The notes under the pieces: model-generated
What the model was told of the DNA's origin: nothing
Database searches by the model: none
What the model saw: only the letters and a program-made list of their open reading frames with translations
Source: Pararoseomonas sp. SCSIO 73927
GTDB taxonomy: Bacteria > Pseudomonadota > Alphaproteobacteria > Acetobacterales > Acetobacteraceae
NCBI RefSeq assembly: GCF_037040815.1
Contig: NZ_CP146232.1
Span: 1,302,001-1,366,000 of the forward strand
Length of the DNA: 64,000 bases
Direction: 5' to 3'
In this document: one piece after another, positions 44,473 through 54,526 of the stretch
Position numbering within the stretch: the stretch's first letter is position 1
Layout of the letters: each line of letters begins with the position of its first letter
Translations under genes and position numbers: made by a program

Positions 44473-44663
44473 CTCCAGCAGCCCGGCCTACTCGCGCAGG
44501 AATGGGACGGTTCTTCGCTAAGATCGGGGAGTCGGTAACGGTGTCGGGCGGTGCGCCTCCAGCGCCGGAGCGGATGGCGGGCGTCATCGACGCGGTACGG
44601 CGATACGGGTTCCGGCTCGGTTCGGAGAAGTACAACAAGGCTGTAGTTCTGGCCTGAGCCCAA

Positions 44664-44876
44664 CGGTGCCTGCAGGCCCTACTCGGACTGCCGGATCTGG
44701 AACTGGCGGATGTCCTCGGCCGTAGCCGTACCGGGCGAGCATTCCAGAAAGGCGGCAAAGCCCTAGACGGTGCGGAGGTAGTTCCTGCGGGTCTTCTCAG
44801 TAAGTCCGCGCACGGTCATGTCGGCGACGAAGCGCTCGCGCAGCCTACCGGAGGCTGCGGGATGGAGATGGGTCAT
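44664..44876 (-). pseudogene. N-terminal remnant of an IS91-associated tyrosine recombinase
   Basis: The minus strand from ATG 44876 reads MTHLHPAASGRLRERFVADM, then RGLTEKTRRNYLRTV, a TAG (44763-44765), then GFAAFLECSPGTATAEDIRQ and FQIRQSE. This is the SAM-like N-terminal domain of the integrase/recombinase often found beside IS91-type transposases. The catalytic domain is absent and two in-frame stops interrupt it. It marks past mobile-element activity next to the efflux island. Confidence 0.75.
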
Positions 44877-45139
44877 CGGGAGCCCTTCGGGATCGGGGAG
44901 CTTCCAGCGTCGGCTCGGACTTGGACGGACGGGCGCGCTTAAGGGCGCGCTTCCTGATCGCAGGCCGGGGCCTGGTGGCTGCGCCGGGGAAAAGAGGGTT
45001 CAACCAAGCGGACTGCCGCTTTGCGCCCTTCTCAGACGTGAAATCGGATCTGGCGCATGCTCCAGAGCGGACGTCACTCTTCGAGAAGGTTTCTGCTGTC
45101 CTGGATCCGAGGCGGTTCATCGCCGTCCTGGAGTGCGCC

Positions 45140-46396
45140 TCATCCGAAATCGCGCAGGGCCTTCGACCGGAAGCCCACGAGCGCGACACCTCCCGCCAGG
45201 GTGCCCGTCAGGACGAAGAGCCAGCGGGTTCCCATCATCTCTCCGATGGGGCCGGCCACGGCCAGGCCGACCGGCGCCGCAAGCCCCATGACGGCGGTCA
45301 TCAGGGACAGCGCCCGGCCCTGCTGGTGATGGGGGATGGACGACTGCAGGAGAGCCATCATCGGCGCGTCGCCGATAACGAAGGCGGCCCCGCTCACCCC
45401 CCACCAGAACACGGCCGCCCAGAACATCTCCCTCGGCATCAGGGCTGCCAGGGCGACGGCGAAGCAGGATCCCGCAAGGCCCCACAGGATCCAGGGCATA
45501 GGCCGCCCGGGCGGAAAGGCGGCCACCACCATTCCGCCCGCGAGCATCGCGGCGCCCGCCACCCCTTCCATGACCGCGACCTGCCCGGCCCCACCCCCGA
45601 AGTGCTCCTTCACCAGCAGGGGCACCAGGGTGAACGACGGCATGACCACGAGCACGACGGCCCCCAGCAGCCCGTAGAGGCGACGCAGCCCGGGGTGACC
45701 CCAGACCAGGCGAACACCGCCCTGGAACTCCGACCAGATGCCTGTCCGGTCGGCCGGGGGTACCTCTGGCTGGGGAATGCGGAAGACCAATAGCGGCACG
45801 ATGCCGAGCAGCGCCGTCAGCACGTCGATCCCCAGCGCCATCCCGATCGGCATGACGCCGATGGCCAGAGCGCCCAGTGGCGCGGCGGCGACCGTCATCA
45901 GCCCCATTAGGGTCTGGTTCAGCCCGGCGGCGCGGGGCAGGAAGTCCCGCGGGACGAGCATCGCCGTGCTGGCGGCCGCGGCAGGCGCCTGGAAGGCCTG
46001 CATCGCGCTGCGGACGGCCATCATGGCGTAGGCGTGCCAGAGCTCGATCCGCCCCGTGAGGAAGAGGGCGATCAGGACCAGCATGCAGAGCGCGCTGACG
46101 GCGTCCGCCGCGATCAGCAGGAGCCTGCGGCTGTAACGGTCTGCGAGGACACCGCCGAGCGGGCCGAGCAGCGCCTGCGGCAGCAGGGCCGCCGTGCCCG
46201 CGGTGGCCAGCGCCGAGACGCTGCCCGTGGTGTCGGTGATCCACCAGAGCAGCACGAACTGCGTTAGGGCCGACCCGATGAGCGAGAGCGCCTGCCCGCC
46301 GAAGATGGCCCAGAACCGCAGCTGCCAGCCCCGGCCGGGGTCCGGCAGGGAGTGAACGGCCTCCTGCTCGAGGGCTGTGACCGTCGGCGGGATCAT
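45140..46396 (-). CDS. Major facilitator superfamily efflux transporter
   Basis: A 418-residue inner-membrane protein with about twelve hydrophobic segments and the MFS loop GPLGGVLADRYSRRLLL (motif A, near residues 78-94). It resembles macrolide/enterobactin-type exporters (MFS_3). Start 46396 overlaps the outer-membrane channel gene by 4 bp, so it is the fourth gene of the efflux operon. Its substrates may be the same as or complementary to those of the RND pump. The 262 bp downstream show no gene. Confidence 0.9.
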   Translation of the reverse strand: MIPPTVTALEQEAVHSLPDPGRGWQLRFWAIFGGQALSLIGSALTQFVLLWWITDTTGSVSALATAGTAALLPQALLGPLGGVLADRYSRRLLLIAADAVSALCMLVLIALFLTGRIELWHAYAMMAVRSAMQAFQAPAAAASTAMLVPRDFLPRAAGLNQTLMGLMTVAAAPLGALAIGVMPIGMALGIDVLTALLGIVPLLVFRIPQPEVPPADRTGIWSEFQGGVRLVWGHPGLRRLYGLLGAVVLVVMPSFTLVPLLVKEHFGGGAGQVAVMEGVAGAAMLAGGMVVAAFPPGRPMPWILWGLAGSCFAVALAALMPREMFWAAVFWWGVSGAAFVIGDAPMMALLQSSIPHHQQGRALSLMTAVMGLAAPVGLAVAGPIGEMMGTRWLFVLTGTLAGGVALVGFRSKALRDFG

Positions 46397-47874
46397 CGCC
46401 CGGACACCGAAGCGACAGCCCCGGCCTCCGCGCCGAAGCCGCCGCCGAGGGCGACGAAGAGGGCGGTGGTGTCCGCGAAACGGGCAGCCCGGGCGCGGAT
46501 TAGGGCGATGCGGGCCCGTGCATCGGCCTGCTGGGCGGTCAGGACCTCCAGCGTCGTAACGGCGCCCAGCCGCTGCTGCCGCCGCGCGATGTCGAGGGAC
46601 TGGGCCGCGACCCGCGCCGCCTCGTCCTGGGTCCGCAGGGTCTCCGCGTCGAGCTCGACGGCCCGCAGCGCGTCGGCCACGTTCTTGAAGGCGCGGAGGA
46701 CGGCGCCCCGGTACCCGGCCGCGGCGGCGTCCCGTGCGGCGATGGCGGCATCCCGCTCCCGCAGCAACCGCCCACCCTGGAAGATCGGCTGCGCCAGCCC
46801 CGCCGCCGCCGACCAGATCAGCCCCTCCGGCGTGAAGGCCGAGATCCCGGACGTCGCCGCCGTCCCGTAGCTCGCGGTCAAGGTCACCCGGGGCAGGAGG
46901 TTGGCCGTAGCCACGCCGATGCGCGCGTTGGCCGCCTGCAGGGCCGCCTCCGCGGAGAGGATGTCCGGGCGCTGGCGGACCAGCTCGGAGGGCAGCCGGA
47001 CCGGCAGCGTCTCCGGCAGGCGCAGCGCGTCGAGCGGGGGCAGCGAGAGGGGATGGCGGTCCGTGGTACGGCCAGCGAGGACGGCGATGAGCGTCCGCTG
47101 CTCCTCCAGCGCCTTCTGCAGCACGGGCAAGTCGGCGCGCCGCTGCGCCACCTCTGCCTCTTGCAGCAGCACCTCGCTCCGGGCGATGGCGCCGAGCGAG
47201 AGGCGGCTCCGCAGCACGCGCAGGCTGTCCTCCGCGGCCGCGATGATCTCGCGCGTGGCGTCGATCTCGGCCCGGAGGGCGGCGTCCTGGACAGCGGCGT
47301 TCACGAGGTTGCCGCTGAGGGTCAGGGCCGCCGCGTCGCGCTCGAAGAGCAGTCGGTCGGCCTCGGCGTCGAGCCCCTCGACCTCGCGCCGGACGCCGCC
47401 GAACAGGTCCACGAGGTAGCTCACCTCCACCCGGGCGGTGCTGAGCGTGTAGGCGGGAGGGGAGGCGGCTCTGCTCCCGAAAGGGACCGGCTCGACCCGC
47501 TGGCGGGCGGACTGGGCGGCGAGACCGATTGTCGGGAAGAAGCCGCCGCGCCCGGCCTCGGCCAGGGCCTGGGCCTGCCGGAGCGTGGCGCGGGCCGCTT
47601 CCAAGTCGGTGTTGCGGGCGAGCGCCTCGGCAACCAGGGCGTCCAGCTCGGCCGAGCCGAAGGCGCGCCACCAGTCCGGCGCCACGGGCGCGCCGGGCAC
47701 GAAGCGCTGGGCGCCGCCGCCGGGGCCGGTCGTGCCGGTGATCGTGGCCGCCAACGGGGCCGGGCGGTACCCGGCGGCGTCCGGCGCGGCCGGGCGCTCG
47801 AAGTCCGGGCCGACGGCGCAGCCCGCGAGCAGCAGGAAGGCCGCGCCGGAGAGGGGGTAATGACGGCGGGCCAT
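46393..47874 (-). CDS. Outer-membrane efflux channel lipoprotein (NodT/OprM type)
   Basis: A 493-residue TolC-family channel that carries drugs from the RND pump across the outer membrane. A lipoprotein signal with LLLAGC (Cys near residue 19) is followed by VGPDFERP, the usual NodT start. Two repeated coiled-coil segments occur, the second with SELVRQRPDILSAEAALQAANARIGVA. The ATG at 47874 lies 2 bp after the pump stop. Confidence 0.93.
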   Translation of the reverse strand: MARRHYPLSGAAFLLLAGCAVGPDFERPAAPDAAGYRPAPLAATITGTTGPGGGAQRFVPGAPVAPDWWRAFGSAELDALVAEALARNTDLEAARATLRQAQALAEAGRGGFFPTIGLAAQSARQRVEPVPFGSRAASPPAYTLSTARVEVSYLVDLFGGVRREVEGLDAEADRLLFERDAAALTLSGNLVNAAVQDAALRAEIDATREIIAAAEDSLRVLRSRLSLGAIARSEVLLQEAEVAQRRADLPVLQKALEEQRTLIAVLAGRTTDRHPLSLPPLDALRLPETLPVRLPSELVRQRPDILSAEAALQAANARIGVATANLLPRVTLTASYGTAATSGISAFTPEGLIWSAAAGLAQPIFQGGRLLRERDAAIAARDAAAAGYRGAVLRAFKNVADALRAVELDAETLRTQDEAARVAAQSLDIARRQQRLGAVTTLEVLTAQQADARARIALIRARAARFADTTALFVALGGGFGAEAGAVASVSGR

Positions 47875-47876
47875 GA

Positions 47877-50800
47877 TCAGGTCGCCTCCTTCGCGGTGGC
47901 CGGTGGCCTCCCGTCGCCAGCCTCGGCCGCCACCTCGGCCTTCCCGGCGAACCACTTGTAGAAGAGCGGGATGAGGAAGACGGCGAGGAAGGTCGCCGCG
48001 ACCATCCCACCGACCACGGCGGTCCCAATCGAGACCCGGCTGCCCGAGCCCGCGCCCGTGCTGATGGCCAGCGGCACGCAGCCCAGGATGAAGGCCAGCG
48101 AGGTCATGATGATGGGGCGGAAGCGCAGCCGGGCGGCCTCCAGCGCCGCGTCGAAGGCGGACCTGCCCGCCCGGCGCTCCAGCACCGCGAACTCCACGAT
48201 GAGGATGGCGTTCTTGGCGGCCAGGCCGACCAGGGTGATGAGGCCGACCTGGAAGTAGATGTCGTTGTTCAGCCCTCTCGCCCACACCGCCACCAGCGCG
48301 CCGAACAGCCCGAAGGGCACGGCGAGCAGGACCGCGACCGGCAGGGTCCAGCGCCCGTACTGGGCGGCGAGGATCAGGAAGACCATGACGATGCCGAAGC
48401 CGAGCGCGAGCGCGGCCGCGCTCCCGCCTGCCACCTCCTGGTAAGCCGCGCCGCTCCAGGCGATGCCGAAGCCCTGCGGCAGGGCGGTGGCCGCGAGTTC
48501 CTGCATCGCCTGCAGCGCCTGGCCGGAGGAGTAACCAGGAGCGGCGGCGCCGTTGATCGTGGCGGCGGGAAAGCCGTTGAAGCGCTCGGCCAAGTCGCTG
48601 CCGACCACGCGGGTCAGCGTCAGCATGGCGCTGGCGGGCACCATCTCGCCGTTGCTGGCCCGCACGAAGACGCGGCTGAGGTCGCCCGGCTCCCGGCGGT
48701 ACTCGCCCTCCGACTGCAGGTTGACCCGGTAGTTGCGGCCGAGCAGGGAGAAGTCGTTTACGTAGAGGCTGCTGAACGTGCTCTGCACCGTTTCGAACAG
48801 GGCGTTGAGCGCCACCCCGCGCGCCTTCGCGGCGTCGCGGTCGATGTCCAGCCGGTAACGCGGGACGTTGCTCTGCAGGGTCGTGCTGACCCCGGCCAGC
48901 TCCGGCCGCTGCGCCGCGGCAGCGACGAGGGCGTTGACGGCCTCGGTCATCGCCGCGCGCCCGGTCCCGGCGCGGTCCAGCACCTTCATCTCGAAGCCGC
49001 CCACCGTGCCCAGTCCGTCAATGGCGGGCGGGTTGAAGGCGAGGGCGAAGGCGTTGCGGACCTCGGAGAGCGTGCCCGCGAGGGCTCCCGCGAGGACGCG
49101 CGCGTCCTGCCCCTCGCCGGTGCGCTCGGACCAGTCCTTCAGCTCCACGAAGGCGGCGCCCGCGCTGGTGCTGGCGGCGTTGGAGAGCAGGTTGAAGCCG
49201 GAGAAGGACAGCACGGTCCGGACGCTCGGGTCGGCGCGGAGGATGCGCTCGACCTCCACGCCGGAGGCGGCCGTGCCCTCCAGGGAGGTCGCGGGCGGCA
49301 TGCTCCAGACGACCAGCAGGTTGCCCTGGTCCTCCTCGGGCACCAGGCCGCCGGGGACCGTGCGGAACAGCATCACGGTCAGGCCGCAGACCACGGCGAG
49401 CGAGAGCAGGCCCGCGAAGCCGCGGCGCAGGAAGAAGCGCACCCCGGTGGTGTAGCCCCGCGTCAGCCGGTCGAAGCCGCGGTTGAACAGGCGGAAGGGC
49501 AGCAAAGGCTGGCCGTGGCCGGGCTTGAGCATGACGGCGCACAGGGCGGGCGTCAGCGTCAGCGCCACGATGCCGGAGAGGATGACGGAGACGGAGATGG
49601 TGATGGCGAACTGCTTGTAGAGCTCGCCGGACAGGCCCCCGAGGAAGCCGACGGGGATGAAGACGGCGCAGAGCACGAGCACGATGGCGATTACGGGCCC
49701 GGTAACCTCCTCCATGGCCTCGATCGACGCCTCCTTGGGCGAGAGCCCCTTCTCGGCCATCAGGCGCTCGACGTTCTCGACCACGACGATGGCGTCGTCC
49801 ACCACGATGCCGATGGCCAGGATCAGGCCGAACAGGGTCAGCATGTTGATGCTGAACCCGAGCGCGTACATGCCCGCGAAGGTGCCGATGATGGAGACGG
49901 GGATGGCGATCAGTGGGATCACGGTCGCCCGCCAGTTCTGCAGGAACACGAACACCACCACGACGACCAGGAGGACCGCCTCGATGAAGGTGGTGATGAC
50001 CTGCCTGATCGAGACCTGGACGAAGGTCGTGGTGTTGTAGGGGACCGAGTAGGACATGCCCTGCGGCATGGACCGGGCCAGCTCCTCCATGCGCGCGGTC
50101 ACCGCGTCCATCGTCTGCAGGGCGTTGGCGCCGGGCTGGAGATAGATGCCGAAGGGGGCGCTGGGCTGGCCGTTCAGCGTGCCGAGGAAGTCGTACTGCT
50201 GGGAGCCGAGCTCCACGCGGGCCACGTCGCGCAGCCGCAAGGTGGACCCGTCGGGGCGGGCCTGGAGGATGATGTTACCGAAGGCGGCCACGTCCGGCAG
50301 GCGGCCCTGGGCGGTCATGGCGTAGGTGTAGGCCCCGCCCCCCGCGCTCGGGGCGGCGTTGATCTGCCCAGCGGCGAACTGCTGGTTCTGCTCACGGATG
50401 GCGGCGGTGACGTCCGAGGCGGTCAGGGAGAACTGCGCCAGCTTCTCCGGCCGCAGCCAGATCCGCATGGAATACTCCTTCTGCCCGAAGAGCGAGGCGT
50501 TGCCGACGCCGGGGATGCGCTTGATCTCGTCGATGACGTTCCGCAGCGCGTAGTTGCTGAGGAAGATCTCGTCGAAGCGGTCGGCGGCCGAGGTCAGCGA
50601 CACGATGGCCAGGAAGGCGCTGGACTGCTTGCTGACGGTGACGCCGACCCGCTGCACCTCGCTCGGCAGGGTCGCGAGCACGCCCTGGACGCGGTTACTG
50701 ACGTTGATCGTCGCCTGGTCCGGGTCGGTGCCGATCTGGAAGCTGACGGTGAGGGTCATGCTGCCATCGGTGTTGACGGACTGCATGTAGATCAGCCCCT

Positions 50801-51020
50801 CGACGCCGTTTATGGCGCGCTCCAGCGGCGCCGAGACGGTCTGGGCCACCGTGTCGGCATCGGCGCCGGAGTAGGTCGTGGAGACGACCACCTGCGGCGG
50901 CACGATCTGCGGGTACTGCGCGATCGGCAGCACGCGCATGGCCACCAGCCCGGCCAGGACGATGACGATGGAGAGCACCCCGGCGAGAACCGGGCGCTCG
51001 ATGAAGAAGCGGGCGCTCAC
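47877..51020 (-). CDS. RND-family multidrug efflux permease (AcrB/MexB type, HAE1)
   Basis: A 1047-residue proton-driven inner-membrane pump of standard AcrB length. It starts [20 protein letters not shown] and has the TM4 proton-relay pair in [18 protein letters not shown], the TM10 lysine in [19 protein letters not shown], and a C-terminal [20 protein letters not shown]. It takes substrates from the periplasm and inner membrane. It overlaps the adaptor gene by 4 bp and precedes the channel gene by 2 bp. Confidence 0.96.
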   Translation of the reverse strand: MSARFFIERPVLAGVLSIVIVLAGLVAMRVLPIAQYPQIVPPQVVVSTTYSGADADTVAQTVSAPLERAINGVEGLIYMQSVNTDGSMTLTVSFQIGTDPDQATINVSNRVQGVLATLPSEVQRVGVTVSKQSSAFLAIVSLTSAADRFDEIFLSNYALRNVIDEIKRIPGVGNASLFGQKEYSMRIWLRPEKLAQFSLTASDVTAAIREQNQQFAAGQINAAPSAGGGAYTYAMTAQGRLPDVAAFGNIILQARPDGSTLRLRDVARVELGSQQYDFLGTLNGQPSAPFGIYLQPGANALQTMDAVTARMEELARSMPQGMSYSVPYNTTTFVQVSIRQVITTFIEAVLLVVVVVFVFLQNWRATVIPLIAIPVSIIGTFAGMYALGFSINMLTLFGLILAIGIVVDDAIVVVENVERLMAEKGLSPKEASIEAMEEVTGPVIAIVLVLCAVFIPVGFLGGLSGELYKQFAITISVSVILSGIVALTLTPALCAVMLKPGHGQPLLPFRLFNRGFDRLTRGYTTGVRFFLRRGFAGLLSLAVVCGLTVMLFRTVPGGLVPEEDQGNLLVVWSMPPATSLEGTAASGVEVERILRADPSVRTVLSFSGFNLLSNAASTSAGAAFVELKDWSERTGEGQDARVLAGALAGTLSEVRNAFALAFNPPAIDGLGTVGGFEMKVLDRAGTGRAAMTEAVNALVAAAAQRPELAGVSTTLQSNVPRYRLDIDRDAAKARGVALNALFETVQSTFSSLYVNDFSLLGRNYRVNLQSEGEYRREPGDLSRVFVRASNGEMVPASAMLTLTRVVGSDLAERFNGFPAATINGAAAPGYSSGQALQAMQELAATALPQGFGIAWSGAAYQEVAGGSAAALALGFGIVMVFLILAAQYGRWTLPVAVLLAVPFGLFGALVAVWARGLNNDIYFQVGLITLVGLAAKNAILIVEFAVLERRAGRSAFDAALEAARLRFRPIIMTSLAFILGCVPLAISTGAGSGSRVSIGTAVVGGMVAATFLAVFLIPLFYKWFAGKAEVAAEAGDGRPPATAKEAT

Positions 51021-52132
51021 GGCCGGGCCTCCCCGACCTGGACCGGCGAGGCCTCGACGGGGGCTGGCTCGACGGGCACGCCCTCGACCACCTTCACCAC
51101 GCCCTCGGCGATGACGCGGTCACCGGGCCGGAGACCGTCCTCGACCACCCACTCGCTGCCCACGGTGCGCCCGAGCCGGAGAGCGCGGCGCTCGGCCTTG
51201 CTGCCCGGGCCGACGACGTAGGCGAAGGGGCCCTGGACGTCCTGCTGCACCGCCGCCTGGGGCACGCGGATGGCCTCCCGCGACCGGCCGGACACGCGGA
51301 TGCGGACGAACTGGCCGGGGATCAGGCGCCGGTCGGGGTTGGCGAAGGTGGCGCGGCCGCGCACCGTGCCTGTGGTGGGGTCCACCGTCGCCTCGGTGAA
51401 GCTCACCTTGCCTTCCGGGCCGCCATCGGCGTCCAGCAGCACCTGCACGGGCAGGTCCCGCACGCCGCCCGCGGACAGGGCGGCGAGGTCAGGGCCGTTG
51501 AAGGCGAAGGCCACGTAGACCGGATCCATCTGCGTGATGCGGGTCAGCAGCGAGTTCTCGCCCCCGGCGCTGACAAGGCTGCCCTCCGGGACCGCCTCCA
51601 GGCTGGTGACGCCGGAGATCGGGGCGGTGACGGTGGTGTAGCCGAGCTCGAGGCGGGCCGTGGCAAGGCGCGCCCGTGCGGCGGCCAGCCCGGCCTCCGC
51701 CTGAGCAAGGGCAGACACGGCGTCGTCCCGATCCTTCAGGCTGCCCGCGTCCGCGCGCAGGAGGGCCGCGGTCCGCCGCTGGTCGCGGCGGGCCCGCTGC
51801 ACCGCCGCGTCGGCCTCCTGGACTTGGGCCTCGGCGAGGTCCACCGCAGCCTGGTAGGTGGCGGGATCGATGCGGAAGAGGACGTCGCCCTCCTTGACGG
51901 CGGCACCCTCGGTGTAGGCGCGCCGGAGCAGGATGCCGCCGACGCGGGCGCGCACCTCGGTCTGGCGCACGGCCGTGACCCGGCCGCCGTACTCGAAAGC
52001 CAGGGGAGTCGGTTGGGGTCGCGCCTCGACGACGCCGACCTTGGTGGGTGGCGGCGTTGACTCCGATGGCCCTGTCGCCTCGCCGCAGGCGGCGAGCAGG
52101 AGGAGCAGGGACAGCGCGGAACGGCGTTGCAT
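51017..52132 (-). CDS. RND efflux periplasmic adaptor (membrane fusion protein) lipoprotein
   Basis: A 371-residue AcrA/MexA-type adaptor. Its lipoprotein signal is [11 protein letters not shown]. The body has a lipoyl half ([30 protein letters not shown]), a coiled-coil hairpin rich in Ala, Glu and Gln, then the second half ([27 protein letters not shown]), and an [11 protein letters not shown] barrel. It links the pump to the channel. It is the first gene of the operon, divergent to TetR. Confidence 0.94.
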   Translation of the reverse strand: MQRRSALSLLLLLAACGEATGPSESTPPPTKVGVVEARPQPTPLAFEYGGRVTAVRQTEVRARVGGILLRRAYTEGAAVKEGDVLFRIDPATYQAAVDLAEAQVQEADAAVQRARRDQRRTAALLRADAGSLKDRDDAVSALAQAEAGLAAARARLATARLELGYTTVTAPISGVTSLEAVPEGSLVSAGGENSLLTRITQMDPVYVAFAFNGPDLAALSAGGVRDLPVQVLLDADGGPEGKVSFTEATVDPTTGTVRGRATFANPDRRLIPGQFVRIRVSGRSREAIRVPQAAVQQDVQGPFAYVVGPGSKAERRALRLGRTVGSEWVVEDGLRPGDRVIAEGVVKVVEGVPVEPAPVEASPVQVGEARP

Positions 52133-52200
52133 GACGTCACCAGATTCAGGAAGGCGGCCCAAGGAAGGTGCTTGCCCGTGGCAGCACCGGGCCGTATAAA

Positions 52201-52214
52201 TCCATACAGATGGA
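52201..52214. promoter_or_regulatory. Candidate TetR operator palindrome
   Basis: TCCATACAGATGGA has perfect 5-bp inverted arms (TCCAT/ATGGA) around ACAG. It lies between the divergent adaptor and TetR genes, 26 bp before the TetR GTG start. Surrounding bases (GTATAAATCC, GGAATTGAA) are AT-rich for this genome. Position fits autorepression plus repression of the pump operon. Confidence 0.45.
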
Positions 52215-52239
52215 ATTGAACTCGTCAAGGAGACATCTG

Positions 52240-52785
52240 GTGGGGCGTCCGCCGACCATCGACCGCGACCGGGTTCTCGACCTCGCAGAGGGCATCCTGC
52301 TCAAGGCGGGAACCGGCGCCCTGACGCTTGATGCCGTCGCTAAGGCCGCGGGCATCTCGAAAGGGGGCGTTCAGTCGCGCTTTGGGACCAAAGATGAACT
52401 CATCGGCGCGATGATCGAGCGCTGGTCGCGCGAGTACGATGCCCAGCTCAACGCCATTGTCGGCCCGGACCCGCAAGCCGAGGAGGCGGTGCGGGGGCAC
52501 GTCGAGGCGACGATGGGCATGGACGCCGGTGGCCGCACTAGGGCCGCGGGCCTGATGGCCGCCCTAATAGAGAGTTCGCATCATCGGGCGGAGTGCAGGG
52601 CCTGGTACGCCGAACGCTTCGGCGCCCTCGACCCGCGCTCGAAGCAAGGGCAGCGCGCCAGGATGGCGCTGCTGGCCACCGAGGGGGCGTTCATTCTGCG
52701 CACCTTCGGCTTGATGGAATTCAGCGATGACGAGTGGAGCGGTGTCCGCGACGGGCTTCGCGCACTCCTCGACGGCAAGATTTGA
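52240..52785 (+). CDS. TetR-family transcriptional regulator
   Basis: A 181-residue repressor. AAGGAG at 52227-52232 lies 7 bp before a GTG at 52240, which decides the start over the upstream ATGs at 52168 and 52210. The N-terminal helix-turn-helix reads ALTLDAVAKAAGISKGGVQS, then RFGTKDELIGAMIERW. The C-terminal ligand domain resembles the TetR_C_37 type (RMALLATEGAFILRTFGL). It is divergent from the RND operon and followed by the SMR gene after 14 bp, so it likely controls both. Confidence 0.93.
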   Translation: MGRPPTIDRDRVLDLAEGILLKAGTGALTLDAVAKAAGISKGGVQSRFGTKDELIGAMIERWSREYDAQLNAIVGPDPQAEEAVRGHVEATMGMDAGGRTRAAGLMAALIESSHHRAECRAWYAERFGALDPRSKQGQRARMALLATEGAFILRTFGLMEFSDDEWSGVRDGLRALLDGKI

Positions 52786-52799
52786 GAGGGGGAAAGACC

Positions 52800-53117
52800 T
52801 TGGGTTGGCTTTACCTGGTCCTGGCAGGCCTCCTGGAGATCGGCTGGCCCGTCGGCCTGAAGATGGCCCAGGTTCCGGCAACGCGCTGGCTCGGCATCGT
52901 GGTCGCCCTCGCATTCATGGGAGCGAGCGGTACCCTGCTCTGGATGGCCCAGCGGCAGATCCCACTGGGTACGGCCTATGCGGTCTGGACTGGCATCGGG
53001 GCCGCTGGGACGTTCCTGGTCGGCATCATGATCTACGGCGATCCGACATCTGTGGCCCGCTCCGCGGGTGTGGCCCTGATCATCGGCGGCGTGGTTGTGC
53101 TCAAGCTGGCAAGCTGA
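52800..53117 (+). CDS. sugE: Small multidrug resistance family exporter (SugE/Gdx subtype)
   Basis: A 105-residue inner-membrane protein with four hydrophobic helices, the exact SMR length. The start is a TTG preceded by GAGGGGGAAAG; it leaves the essential membrane glutamate at position 13 (LVLAGLLEIGWPVGLK), as in Gdx/SugE. GTAYAVWTGIGAAGTFLVGI is the SugE-type TM3 pattern. SugE proteins export guanidinium or quaternary ammonium ions as dual-topology dimers. It lies 14 bp after the TetR gene. Confidence 0.9.
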   Translation: MGWLYLVLAGLLEIGWPVGLKMAQVPATRWLGIVVALAFMGASGTLLWMAQRQIPLGTAYAVWTGIGAAGTFLVGIMIYGDPTSVARSAGVALIIGGVVVLKLAS

Positions 53118-53214
53118 ACGCACTGCCACGATCGGGATCTTAGAATTCCCTAGGATCAATGCCCATCAGGATGGTGCGGTGACAACATGTCCGCTGCCGG
53201 ATCGCTGATGCCCG

Positions 53215-53262
53215 CTTCTCGACACCTGCACTCCGGAAGCGGAAGTGCCGCTTCCGGCCAGC
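53215..53262. repeat. Dispersed hairpin repeat, copy A
   Basis: CCGGAAGCGG (53233-53242) and CCGCTTCCGG (53248-53257) are perfect 10-bp inverted arms with a 5-nt loop. The flanks CTTCTCG and GGCCAGC are shared with copy B at 60329-60375. It lies about 100 bp after sugE in a 600-bp gap with no intact gene. It could serve as a terminator although no U-tract follows. Confidence 0.6.
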
Positions 53263-53436
53263 TTCACCCGTCGGCTCAGCGCCCTTCTCGGCCGTTCGCG
53301 TGGTGCCGTTGCCTTCCGGAAAGCGGAAATCGTCTACCCCGAATGGCATATAGCCGTCTGAGGTGGCAAACAGACATGTCTATCCCTCAGGGGACATCAC
53401 ACATCGGCGTTGGGCTCAGCTTACGGAGACGGTCAT

Positions 53437-53604
53437 CTACTCCCGCAGCTTCGACCACTGCCGACGGGTGTTCCTGTTCTTGACCGCGATGGCCAGCGCC
53501 CGCCGCTGGCCTACCAGCACGACGAGCCGCTTGCCCCGGGTCACACCGGGGTAGAGCAGGTTCCTGGCCAGCATAGCGGAGTGCTGAGTTGTGAGCCCGC
53601 CTCC
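53437..53604 (-). pseudogene. C-terminal remnant of a RecD-like/TraA-type helicase
   Basis: The minus strand reads LTTQHSAMLARNLLYPGVTR, then GKRLVVLVGQRRALAIAVKN and RNTRRQWSKLRE before a TAG. QH-x-x-MLxRNLLYTGVTRGKRLVVLVG is the conserved motif V-VI end of RecD2-type SF1 helicases and conjugative TraA relaxase-helicases. Nothing upstream continues the protein. It is a decayed fragment, perhaps from an integrated plasmid or element. Confidence 0.7.
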
Positions 53605-53736
53605 GCGACGGGTGCCGAACTACTGCGCTCATCCGTGCAGTCCCGGGACGTTCCCAGGCGGACCATGATGCACAGCGCCGGTTTGACAAAAAATCGGCTT
53701 CTGCGGAGCCTGCATGCGGAAATGGGGCGAGACGGG

Positions 53737-54522
53737 ATGACGACCGACGCACGGTATGTCCAGATCGCGGCGCTTTCCACGCTGCTCGTGCTCGAGATCT
53801 GGGCGTTCGACCTCGGTGCGACTCCCCTCCAGGCCCTGGTGACCGTGGGCACCGCGCTCGTCGTCCAAGCCGCCTCTTGCCGGGCGACCGGGACGCCGTT
53901 CGACTGGCGGAGCCCGCTCGTGACCGGCCTTTCGCTGTCCCTGCTGCTGCGCTCGGCCGACCCGCTCTCGTGGGTCGCGGCCGCTGCGGTCGGTATCGGC
54001 TCGAAATTCCTGCTCCGGATTGGTGGCAAGCATGTCTTCAACCCGGCCTGCTTCGCCATCGTCGCCATGCTCGCCACGGGGCAGGTCTGGGTTTCTCCAG
54101 GGCTCTGGGGCAACGCAACCTGGCTTGCACTGATGGTGGCCGGGTTCGGCGGCCTCGTCCTGGCCCGGTCCAGCCGCCTCGACATCGCCCTGGCGTTCCT
54201 CGCCTCCTACGGAGCGCTGCTGTTGGGCCGGTGCCTGTGGCTCGGGGATCCGCTGACCATCCCGGCGCACCAGATGCAGTCCGGGGCACTGCTCATCTTC
54301 TCGCTGTTCATGATCACCGACCCCCGCTCCACGCCTGACAGCCGATCCGGCCGGATGGTCTTCGCCTTTGCCGTGGCGGCGATCGGCTATCACCTCCAGT
54401 TCCGCTGGCAGGTCCGGGAGGGACTGTTCTACGCCCTGGCCGCGGTCTCGCTGGCCACCCCCCTCATCGACCGCTGGCGCCCTTCCGCGCGCTTCGCTTG
54501 GTCTGGAACCCGGGAAGCATGA
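53737..54522 (+). CDS. RnfD/NqrB-like membrane protein (short form)
   Basis: A 261-residue inner-membrane protein with about eight hydrophobic segments. IGGKHVFNPACFAIVAMLATG and SGALLIFSLFMITDPRSTPD match the RnfD/NqrB family, the membrane subunits of Na+ or H+-pumping redox complexes. The usual flavin-attachment segment (SGATP type) is not visible, and no other rnf or nqr gene is near. ATG 53737 is chosen after GGGGCGAGACGGG; ATGs at 53665 and 53722 are alternatives. The stop lies 4 bp before the DUF2330 gene. A role linked to the two following secreted proteins is inferred. Confidence 0.8.
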   Translation: MTTDARYVQIAALSTLLVLEIWAFDLGATPLQALVTVGTALVVQAASCRATGTPFDWRSPLVTGLSLSLLLRSADPLSWVAAAAVGIGSKFLLRIGGKHVFNPACFAIVAMLATGQVWVSPGLWGNATWLALMVAGFGGLVLARSSRLDIALAFLASYGALLLGRCLWLGDPLTIPAHQMQSGALLIFSLFMITDPRSTPDSRSGRMVFAFAVAAIGYHLQFRWQVREGLFYALAAVSLATPLIDRWRPSARFAWSGTREA

Positions 54523-54526
54523 CCCT

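Noticed and set aside
44541..44657. A 38-codon plus-strand frame from a GTG in the graveyard region
   Set aside because: It has a protein-like sequence (RRYGFRLGSEKYNKAVV), but I cannot link it to any family and it has no upstream continuation, so I did not call it a gene.
49515..51221. A 568-codon plus-strand frame rich in Asp, Gly and His
   Set aside because: It lies antisense to the RND permease, and its composition is what reading the reverse strand of such a gene gives.
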